From the NCBI GenBank assembly GCA_003254905.1, contig QANU01055854.1:438078-502077 (forward strand): a stretch of 64,000 bases of DNA, in the 5' to 3' direction. Every line of letters starts with the position of its first letter. Position 1 is the first letter of the stretch. Position numbers and translations under genes: made by a program. The notes under the pieces are model-generated. The model was not told where the DNA came from. It did no database searches and was given only the letters and a program-made list of their open reading frames with translations. The stretch comes from Nissolia schottii (taxonomy: Eukaryota > Streptophyta > Magnoliopsida > Fabales > Fabaceae). Shown here piece after piece: positions 23,920 through 33,607 of this stretch.

Positions 23920-25020
23920 GTATTCTAAAGATACTTGTTAAAAAAATTAAAAAATGGTAAGTTTTAATTAAAAATGTAAAATTTTTAAGTTTTCAATGTA
24001 TTAAAGCATTAGATACCTTAAAACATTTCACTTAATTTAGGTCGTTTAACAAGTGTTTACATTTTTTTTTAAGCCAAAACTCAATTCTTATTGGTCCATA
24101 AACTCTCTGTATCATTAGCTAAGGACAAATTATTTTCAGTACTCGACAAATTAGATCGTATTTGTATCTAAATAATGATAAAGCACGTTGCTTCGTATAA
24201 TAATGATCATAGAAAAATATGTTTTGTATTGGTATAACGAATTGAACTTTAATTTACTTTCAACACATCAGTAATAATAGAACTAGAAAGAACAATAGAG
24301 AGAATATTAACAAGGATTTGGTATAGTGGTTAGTACATTATTTTTTCGGGGAGAAGATCACAAAAATCTTGTAGATCACATAAAGAACATAAAAAGAACC
24401 TACTTTATTGATAAAGGAAAAAAGAGATGATAGCTTTATTTTCTCGATAATCATTGTTAAATTGAAAAATGATACAAGTGAATCTAGTTACATTTTCATA
24501 AGCTTCGGTTTGTACTTCTTTATATAGTTTTATTATGACAACTAACTAGATAAGAACGTTTACTAAAAAGGGCCTTTTCTGTACGGCGAAGTCGGTGGAA
24601 TCCAGCAAGCATTCATGCATCCCTTTAGCTTAGGTTTATCAACAAAAAAGAATAAAATTCTAATCTAATAAATAAATAAATAAATAAATAAATTCATGCA
24701 TCCCTTTTGAACACTTACGATAACACTTTCTGGGTCCTAGTGGCTTCATGAGAGTTAAATTGTAACCCAATACCATCCCCAACTTGCAAGAGTCATTTTC
24801 GAAAATCTAGCCCTTGGAGATTCTCAAGGGTCTTTGTTTATCAACATAAAATCCTTGGCATGCATGATTCAAGATCCTAGTCCGGGGTTGTATATAATAA
24901 TATTCACAACCGAGATATTGGCCACTTAATAAATAATTATATAATAATACAAGTGTCGTAGATAAGAGCAGCAGCCAAAAAAGCATTCCCAACTTTCTCT
25001 TTTAATATGTAACATATAAT
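23920..25020. other. Intergenic DNA, no gene; (AAAT)n microsatellite at about 24666-24691
   Basis: No coding region was recognised. A short AAAT/TAAA array lies at about 24666-24691, between two copies of attcatgcatcccttt (about 24610 and 24692). A box-A-like sequence at 24320 (ggtatagtggttagtac) is not followed by a box B. Confidence 0.45.
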
Positions 25021-25023
25021 CAC

Positions 25024-25033
25024 ACTATATATA
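25024..25033 (+). promoter_or_regulatory. TATA box of the C2-domain gene
   Basis: A tatatata core lies about 155 bp before the ATG at 25186. That leaves room for a transcription start near 25060 and a leader of roughly 125 nt. No intron signal lies between. Confidence 0.6.
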
Positions 25034-25185
25034 CCATAGCCCTCCACATCCAAAACGCCACACAGCAATTAAGCTCAAACTCAAACAAACCCTCTTGATC
25101 TCTTAGCTTCTTTCTCAAATTTTCTAGCCTAAACACATAACTAGAGAATTTTACATATTCTCTTTAAACTTTCTATTTCTTAATT

Positions 25186-25785
25186 ATGGGTATGTCCCAG
25201 AAAATTTCTTCCTTCAGCTGTGAAATCAAAATAATACAAGCCCAGAACGTTGAGCCCATCAAGCCTAATGGGCTCTTGTTTACAAGGCTCTATCTCCCAG
25301 CAGGGAACAACAACAAGAGAATCCAACTCACTACCAAGAAGGTTGTTCCTCCCAAAAATAAATCTTTAATTCCCTTTTGGGATGAGTCCTTCAATCTAGA
25401 ATGTTCATGCCCACAAGAATTCTTGGAGACCCTTAAGCAGGAAAGCCTTTGTTTGGAGCTAAGGCAAAGCAAGAAGCTCTTATTGGGGTCAAATCTTGTG
25501 GGGAGGGGTGAGGTTCCATGGAAGGAAGTACTTGAATCACCAAACATGGAATTGAAATTGTGGGTGAAGATGGATTTGGAGTGCAAACAAGGCATGTTGG
25601 GTGCACCTGAATTGCTAGTGGAGATTAAAATACAAGTTTCTAATAAGGGTGCAAATAATAGTAGGAGTTTGAATTGCAATAAGTGGGATGAGTGTGAATG
25701 CAAACATGGCCATGATCACAATGCATGGTGTAGTTCAGAAGATTATGATCTATTTGCACTTGGGGCGGCTTTGGAGACCTTTTGA
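25186..25785 (+). CDS. Small single-exon C2-domain-like protein
   Basis: The protein is 199 aa, uninterrupted, with a TATA box upstream and a T-rich 3' flank. Residues about 9-150 read as one C2 domain: a first strand SCEIKIIQAQNVE, a central FWDESFNLEC block (the usual W-x-E-x-F strand of C2 domains) and later strands LCLELRQ and LLVEIKI. C2 domains bind membranes or lipids, often with calcium. The acidic loop residues that bind calcium are not obvious, so binding may be calcium-independent (inference). The tail, residues 164-182, is rich in Cys and His (C170, C172, H174, H176, H178, C182), which could bind metal. There is no signal peptide or membrane segment. MGM at 25186 is the first ATG; a second in-frame ATG follows two codons later. 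I cannot name a specific orthologue. Confidence 0.8.
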   Translation: MGMSQKISSFSCEIKIIQAQNVEPIKPNGLLFTRLYLPAGNNNKRIQLTTKKVVPPKNKSLIPFWDESFNLECSCPQEFLETLKQESLCLELRQSKKLLLGSNLVGRGEVPWKEVLESPNMELKLWVKMDLECKQGMLGAPELLVEIKIQVSNKGANNSRSLNCNKWDECECKHGHDHNAWCSSEDYDLFALGAALETF

Positions 25786-25989
25786 TTTTGGACATAATAA
25801 CAACTTATCAGTGGGTGCACTAATTATTCTATAGTTTTGTTTTTCTTTTTTTTTTAATGGATTCCATGATTGGAGAGTTTCCTTTGTTTATTATTATTTC
25901 AGATCCAAGTCATGTGGATTGATTGTTTGTCTATTTTTTTTTTTTTCCAAAGATGAATATATTATGATTTCTTTAATACTAGTCGGACT

Positions 25990-27300
25990 GTGTCACAATT
26001 GTTAAAGATGATGAAGCAATAAATACACGCCATTATCTAATACTTAGAATTATTCCCAAGTCACCAAGGTAAACTACATCATAAGCCTTCCCAATAATAC
26101 AGCAACGGTGACAAGACCAAGCAATAGGGGACTACAAACGAACCAACATAGAAACAACAGAATCATAACAGACTTAGAAAGAAAAACCTCGAGCATACAG
26201 AAAGTCGACCACATATGGAATACAGTAAGATGAAAGCAATAGACCCATAGAGTGTCCCACCCTGATCACTAAAAGACCACCATTGCAACAATGATCGCAT
26301 AAAATTAGTAGCAATTAATGTAACAATACATGCAACAATTGCTTATGTTGACCCCTTTAGGATTGCCATCAAGGCCATTGCAAGAATTGCACCCAGCATG
26401 TAACACCCCCAAGAAATTTAGATTTAACACCAAAACGACCAGGTTTCAATTCCCTACTAACACTTGAATTCAACATTACCCTATTTTGTAGGCACAATTA
26501 TTAGAACCAACACACACACACACACACATATTACCTTCACAATCCTTTATATCTAGTATTCCTTCTTGAAACCAATCTAAAATCGAGTCATTTCATCAAT
26601 GCCACCAAGACCCAGAAAGGAAACCATAGATAACACCATGTCACAAAACATAACTTGTTTGAAGAAAAATCATAGAGCCACTAAACACTAGTCGAATAGA
26701 TTAAGCCTACAAAGATGTGAAGGAAACCACCAAATGATAGAACATAAGTTACAAATACTAGTATACCATGGTACCTTCATATGTCATGGCCCATATGAGA
26801 TCCCCAAGCATGCACATGAAACTCACACACTAGAAAAACAAATACACATACACCCCATAGCCCACACGACAATCCTTACACACACACACACAATGTTTAA
26901 GACCCTAGCACCAAATCTTATCACACACAAACAGACGTGGCACATACACCACACACATAGAACACACACATAGTCACATAAGCTAGTAACCATATTCACT
27001 ATAGAGCATTTAGAATCTATGCACCTTATAACTTATTTTGTGAGAGTGTTTCCCCTGTCCTCGAGAACAACTTTTAGAAATTCTACTCTAAATTCTCATC
27101 CCCGTTAATCAGATGAAAGAGACCACTATCATCTCACACCCACTGACCCACTTCTTACCCACATATATCCTAGCATAATCTCTCGAGACCACTCACTAAC
27201 TCATCCCACAGAGAAACTTTTTCGAGTGTCCCAAAATTGTTGACTTCCGATTCACTACTCGATGACCAAATACTATGCCTGAAAGTTTTTACTCTTTTGC
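25990..27300. other. Gene-free stretch with (CA)n tracts; possible 3' region of the LINE that follows
   Basis: No coding region was seen. CA-repeats occur at about 26511-26528 and 26876-26892, with a CA-rich stretch to 26970. On the - strand this part lies directly downstream of the LINE coding remnant ending near 27300, so it may be LINE 3' UTR. That is inferred from position only. Confidence 0.35.
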
Positions 27301-28650
27301 CTTGTCGTTTTTCACCTATTCTCTTTCAAAAATATATTTAATCTTACATTTCCATATGGTCCATATTATCACAAAGAAAGATCTCAACCACCTCACTCTA
27401 TTTTCACCTTGTAGAGAAACATCAAACCATGCTTCAAAAAATCCCCTCTAGTCCTTTGGGGATACCCATATCATATTCCACTTTACAAGTCAGTAGTTCC
27501 ATAAGTGGCAAGTGAACTCACCTCAAAAATAGGTGTCCAATGCTTCTATTGTTGTCCTTGCAAAATACACACTTGCTTTGATCTTGTTGAATAATTCTAG
27601 TCTTTAGTAGTCTATCCTTAGTGCTCAATCTTCCAATAAGAAGAAACCACATGAACATTTTCACCCTTGGAGGAACTAAACCCTTCCCAATTGCTTTTGT
27701 AAAACTATAGTTATTCACCTCCTCATTCCCCATTATTGTTTGCATGATCACCTGGTCATTGATTTGACCTAAATTACACTTTAATTATCATATTTTTAAG
27801 GTATACTGTCTAGTAAGTTTTGATTCAATCTAGTCCTAACAATGATGGTGTGCAATTAGTTTAGTATCTCTAACTCCCGTTGGAATAATTTTCTCCTCCA
27901 CTCAAAGGTCCAAATCCATTCCAATCCATCCCAAAATCCATAGTCACCAATAAAGTTGTCTTTCTGAGTTGCTATTGAGTATAGTCTAGGAAACACCTCT
28001 TTTAGCCTCTTTCTGTCCACCCAAAGGTCCTCCCAAAATCTATTCTTTGCCCCATCCTCCAAATTCATCCTCATACCATCGATCATGTATTTTTTTAGCT
28101 CCTCATCCTTGATTACTTGCTAAGAATTAAGAGGCTTGTCCACTGCTAGGCCATTACACGAGCAAATCACTCTCTTCTACAACAGAACAATCTTCTTTAT
28201 CAAACCATCACCACCATTTAAATAGCAAGGATATGTTCTTGACCACTACATCACCAACCCCTAGACCTCGTAGTTCTTTTGGTTTTTGAATTTGGTCCCA
28301 TTTGACCAAAGGAATTCTATTTCCATCACCTTGTCTTCCTCATAAGAATTTACTCTGAAATGAAATAATCTTCTTAGCGACTCCTACCAGCATCTTCAAA
28401 AGACTAGGGTAATACAATGGTAGACTATTGACAATTGAATTAATGAGAACCAATTTCCCGGTCTTAGATAGGCATTTCGACTTCCATGAGCTAAATTTCT
28501 CTTCTACATTTTCTATCACTAGTTTTCAGGTTTCAAGTTGCTTTGGGTTAGCTCTCAGTGGAAATCCAAGGTATTGCACTGGCAATTTTCCAATTCTACA
28601 ACCAAGAATCCCACCCATCCTTCTTGACTGTTGCTATTCATAGTTCAAGA

Positions 28651-30068
28651 CAAGGTTATCAAACTCGTGAGTTTAAGTAAACTCATGGAGCCTCCGTAAA
28701 CTCGGATCGTAAACTTGTACTAGTTTACCTATTATGAAAAAAATATTTTAAAAAACTATTATGCTATAAAAATATATTTAATAAAGTTTGGGATTCATAA
28801 ATACTTTAACTCCATAACAAAGCAAAAATAAAGATGAAATATATGAATTCTAAGTTCAATTCATACATAATACACACATCATTACAAGTTCACAACAAAA
28901 CACACTAAAAGAAAGAGAAAATATAAAATACTATTTTCCTGAACATCAATCTCATGCTTCCATCCAAAATCAAGTCTATTTCCGATGGCGTTTTTTCTTC
29001 TAGAGGTAGCACCACCGCCACGTCTAGTGCCCGACCCCGTTGACCTTGATCCAGTTCCTAACCCAGCAGTTTCGGACATCCTAAAATGCAAAGTAGAAAT
29101 ATTTCTATCAATGATCAATCTCATTCATCAAACATATATAATATATATTCAAAATCAAGAATTCAAAAAATCAGAAATGTGTTCAAGAATGTTACTATCT
29201 AAGCAAACTCCATTGATACTATCAAATAGAAAATGATCAAACACCATGTCAAATTGTCAACTATCAAGCAATCAAGGACAATGCAGAGGATTTATTACTA
29301 ATAGGGGGAAAAACCTATGGAACACGCATAACAAAATTGCTTCAGATCATTGAAAAAGAGAACACTAACAAGATTCATCAAACACCAAAAGAGAACAACA
29401 ACACCATTGAAAACACAGTGTTTGCAATGAGAACACAGAGAACAACAACACCATTGAGATCATTGCGACACAGAACATCAACACAGATCATCCACATAGC
29501 AACTCCTTTGCATAATCTCAAAATCACAAAATCAAAATTCCAAACAGTGAACTGTGATAATCTCAAAGAATCAAAAGTTCAAACATTCAAAATTTTACCT
29601 CAAAATCAAAGAATCAAAGGGTCCGAGGTGACAGGGTGGCAATGGAGCACGGGTGGCGACGGAGCATGAGTGGCGACGGAGCATGAGTGGGCAGTGGCGA
29701 CTGAGCACAAGGAATGAATAGGCACGAGTGGGCAAGTGGCGACGAAGCACGATGAAAAAGTAATGGAGAAGGAATGGAGAAGGAGTGGACGACACTGTAA
29801 CTGCTAAACAACGAAGACCTAAATCCTAATCTTAGAGACGTACAAAACGATGTTGTTTTTGTAAGTCAAAACGATGTCGTTTTTCTTGTTTTGTCCTCCT
29901 ATGGTAAACTCGTGAAATCACTACTAAACTCTCAATTTTATGCGATTTTAACCGATTTTACCCGAGTTTACTCAAACACGAGTTTACATGTGAATTAACT
30001 CGATTTTACTACCTAGGAACGTAAACCTGTATGATTTTACGAGTTAAAACGTGATTTTAATAACTTTG
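28651..30068 (-). mobile_element. hAT-like DNA transposon derivative inserted in the LINE
   Basis: The element starts CAAGGTTATCAAAC, and the complement of its right end is CAAAGTTATTAAAA; 13 of the first 17 bases agree. It is flanked by gttcaaga (28643-28650) and gttcaagg (30069-30076), an 8-bp target duplication with one mismatch, as made by hAT elements. When the element and one flank copy are ignored, the LINE reading frame runs on across the site. Inside, a - strand start of a hAT-type transposase survives (separate entry), plus a GC-rich 'gtggcgacggagca' minisatellite at about 29636-29750. At 1418 bp it is too short for a complete transposase. Confidence 0.8.
28940..29079 (-). pseudogene. 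Transposase N-terminal remnant (BED-type hAT) inside the hAT-like element
   Basis: A - strand frame starting at ATG 29079 encodes MSETAGLG, then a Ser/Gly/Arg-rich stretch and GNRLDFGWKHEID. This resembles the segment that precedes the BED zinc finger in plant hAT transposases (D-x-G-W-x-H type). A splice acceptor, ttttag, lies just before the ATG. No zinc finger or DDE/RW region follows, so the gene was deleted after its first coding exon. The family assignment is inferred from this short match and from the 8-bp target duplication. Confidence 0.45.
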
Positions 30069-31925
30069 GTTCAAGGTATTAACAATAGATTTTTCAAAAT
30101 TAATGCTTAGGCCCAACATCAAATCAAAGCACAAAAAGTAACCTATAATTCTTGGTTGTGTCCACCTTACACAGACTAAATAGAATTGTATCATCTGTGA
30201 ACTGCAGATGGGAAAGTTCCACATTCTGTGAGCCCACCATCAATAGTTCAATCACCCCCAATTTGCGCACCAGATTCACCATTCAATTTAATACCTCTGC
30301 AACTAGCACAAATAGAAATAGTGACATTGGGCCACCTTACCGAAGACATATCTCCATTTTGAAAGGTTTGGAAGGATACCTAGTTATTATAATAATAATA
30401 AAAATAAAAAAAAGATGCGGAAACACACATTTTTAGACATTCTTGCCACTTGATGCCAACCCCATTTTACTAGGTACCTTCTTCACAAAATACCATCTCA
30501 CTTGATCATACGCTTTGTGAAAGTCAAGTTTAATCAAACATGCTTTGTTCTTCCTTTTCTTCAACTAGTGAACTATCTTGCAAGCTATACGGGCACTATC
30601 ATGAATATTTCTCCCTTGCACAAACGCGCTTTGCTTTTCCCCCCACAAGATAAGGTAGTACAATTCATATTCGGTTTGCAAGCACTTTGGGCATCATTTT
30701 ATAGATGCTGCTTACTATACCTATGGGTCTAAAATCTTTCACCTCCTTTGCACCACCAACCTTTATAATAAACGTGACCCACGTCATATTTATTTCCAAA
30801 CGAAATGACCTTGTCTCAAAAACACTTCAATCGCAGCACAAAACACCTCCAATTGTCCCCCACATCTTATCTTATGAAATTCATGTTGTATCCATATGGC
30901 CTAGGAGCCTTTGTTGAATCACATTGTCTCCTTAATTTCATCTCTAAATAGCAAAATTTTCAACTAGTTGAAAATCTCCTGCAAAATTATCCTAACTAGC
31001 GAATTAGGAAAATTAGTATTTGGAGTCACCTCTTGCCCATATAGTTTCCTTTAAAATCTTCCTATTTCATTCTTAATTCTCCATGGACACCATGTTTTCC
31101 TACCACAAATTACAAAATATCTTTCCTGCTTCCTTTAACAATCGCCACCAAATGACAAAATCTTGCATCTCAATTCTTTTGTTTAGAAAACTTTTATCTT
31201 GACATCTGCTTCTTATAGCAGCCCTTCCTAGCAAGCCACCACTCTGAAGCACTCATCAATGCTTTTCTACATACTTCCAATGTCTCATCGATGTCCCCCA
31301 ACTCAGCCTTTTTATTAACTTCAGCTAGTTCCTCTTGTAATTTCTATATTTTCTCATCAATATTGTCAAATTCCTCGTTATTCCACACCCTTAATGGTGC
31401 TGTAAATTTTTAAGCTTCTCATGGAGAAGTACACTTTACATATTCCTCCATTCTTTCTGACCATGGAGATGAATCCCCCATGAGAGAATCAAGTATCAAG
31501 GCTACCGAAAGGTTTTGGACCCTAATTGACTCCTTCTTCTTCAATCGAAAGCTGATAGTGATCTGATAGCGACATCTCCAACCCCCATAATCTAAGATTC
31601 CTAAATTTCTCAAGCCATTTAGTATCAGCTACTACGTGATCCAACCTGCCGCATTGATTGTTGTGATACCAGGTGAATTTCCTTTCCCCTCAATGGCAAA
31701 TCCGCTAGATCCATGGCCTTAATCCATTCACCAAATTTTCTGCTACCCACTGAGACTTGTTTTCCCTTCCTTTCTTTTATTTTGATTATCATATTAAAAC
31801 CCCCACGAACAGGGTTGGTACTTCAATATCATCCCTCAATAATTGTAATTCATTCCAAACTAGTATTTTTTTGTTGGCAAGAGTATGAGTTATGTATATG
31901 ACCCACATAGAACATGGAAAGCCCC

Positions 31926-32900
31926 TGATGCGCTTAATACTAGCAAGTGCATTAGTTGTGGTAAGTAACAATGAGTATTTAAACTTGAGTTGTCGAACCT
32001 ACATGGATAATATTACATGCTTGATTCTAATTGATAATTGATTAAGATGATAAATAAAAGAAAGGATTTATAGCAACAAAGATAAATAAACAATAAAATA
32101 AATAGTAAAATAAAAGAAAAAGGAATAAGAGATGGGAAAGAACACTAGGGCTAACAACTTATCTACTCTAAACTTAGGTGGACTCAAACAAATCTACACA
32201 ACTATCCTAATATAGTTGGTAAATAATTAACTATTAAGCTAATTAATGGTTGAGGTCACTAGTTATTAGCCTCTCTCAAGGTCAAACAACTCTCTTATCC
32301 TAGATTGACCCTCTAATCTCTTAATGAGGTCTAAACCTATTCAAAGCGTGAACAAATTCCTTTCTATTCCTCAAAAGACCACACAAGTCGTATTTATTCC
32401 TCTCTGAGTTTTGCTCAACCTATGGATTATCAAACCATATGTTCTCTCTCTGTCTCGTATCATGTAAGGAGACATAAAAATTATATGGTGATCAAGCATA
32501 AAATAGTTAAATTAAGCACATATAGATAATCGTTAATAGACATCAACTGAAACTAAATAAAAACATATATTAGAATAACATCGTCACAAGAGGTTACATC
32601 ATTGCCCTAACAAGGGACTTAGTGAATAGAAGAAGAAGAAGAAGAATACAAGAGAAAAGAGAGCACAGACATTAGAGATAACTCCAAAGATCACATAGTT
32701 CCCTTTTTCTTATCACTTTATTACTTGTACAATGTGGTATATACTTGTCATAGTATCAGTTTACTTATCAATACACTCAACTAGTCATTAGTATAAAAGA
32801 AGGTAGATTCTTTGGTGTCCCTAGTGGCACCATACCCTCTCACTTAAAATATATATATTATTTTAAAAATTATTAAATGATCATAAGAATGTTTACAGTA
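31926..32900. repeat. Unclassified dispersed repeat and AT-rich flank
   Basis: The segment from about 31926 (gatgcgcttaatactagcaa, later gttgtcgaacctacatgg) reads like one of the abundant non-coding dispersed repeats of legume genomes. I cannot assign it to a class or define its right end. A short GAA-rich tract lies at about 32630-32645. No gene was seen. Confidence 0.3.
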
Positions 32901-32953
32901 AGATCTTAATTTCTCTAATTTTTATTTCAGAAAATCAAATATGGATGGAAAAT

Positions 32954-33025
32954 GGTGACAGTGGGAATCGAAACCGGAATCTATGCTTACGCAGACCAGC
33001 GCCTTATCCATTGGGTCATAAAGCC
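32954..33025 (-). pseudogene. Decayed tRNA-Arg-like sequence
   Basis: The complement contains CCCAATGGATAAGGCGCTGG, the D-arm and box A of plant tRNA-Arg(ACG), and a box-B-like GGTTTCGATTCC with one extra T at the right distance. The anticodon position reads GCG instead of ACG. The acceptor arms (GGCTTTA and TGTCACC) do not pair and the anticodon and T stems are broken. It is therefore a dead tRNA copy or the head of a tRNA-derived SINE. It lies about 300 bp before the start of the TLDc gene. Confidence 0.6.
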
Positions 33026-33330
33026 TTGTTGGCGTTGTTTCTTCAATTATAATACTTGATCACACATTAGCAGCTGGCTCAGCAGCTTCGACCATGGCGT
33101 GCAAAGCAAGGGTGCAATTGAACTGTACGCTGAGGGACCAAGTCAAGGCCGGGTTGTCTTGAAGCACAGTTTGGTACCATAAGAATATTTGAAAGCAAGC
33201 AGTAGAACAACAACAGCACCATAAAACCAGCGCCTCCACCATTCAACAAGAATCTGAATCCCATGTTCCAGTTCCATACATCATAGAAAGGGGAAGCAAA
33301 AACAAAAAAAAAGAAATGAAAAGAAAAGAA

Positions 33331-33563
33331 ATGGGAAAGAAGCAATCTTTGCGAAGCAAAGCTACCAATTTGGTATCCGTCCTCCTCAACCCTATCTCTG
33401 ACCCTGACACTCACAAACACCCTCCACCTCCTTCTGTAAGTTTCCCCTTCTCTTCTCTTCTTCTTTATCCACTTTTATCTCTCAACAAAAGACCCTTTTT
33501 ATTTTTATCTTAATGTAATCTTTAGCATCTAGATTTTCCACACACAATTAAAATTCTGCTTAT

Positions 33564-33607
<44 letters not shown>

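Larger units (their letters stand above)
27300..31925 (-). pseudogene. Decayed LINE on the - strand: endonuclease, reverse transcriptase and zf-RVT remnants
   Basis: Read on the - strand, blocks follow in the order of a plant LINE ORF2. Endonuclease C-terminal part at about 31870-31530 (FTWYHNNQCGRLDHVV, SDHYQLSI, GPKPF). Reverse transcriptase at about 30630-30440 (ACLIKLDFHKAYDQVRW). RT C-terminal part at about 28600-28560 (LPVQYLGFPL). C-terminal domain at 28086-27860 (FWEDLWVDRKRLKEVFPRLY). zf-RVT at 27751-27520 (PPRVKMFMWFLLIGRLSTKDRLL, CVFC...GHLF). A final WTIWK-type motif is near 27330. Frameshifts and stops are frequent. A hAT-like element at 28651-30068 splits the RT. It is inactive and probably lacks ORF1. 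Confidence 0.8.

Noticed and set aside
24320-24345. Box-A-like sequence ggtatagtggttagtac suggesting a tRNA
   Set aside because: No box B, no acceptor stem and no anticodon arm follow within tRNA distance.
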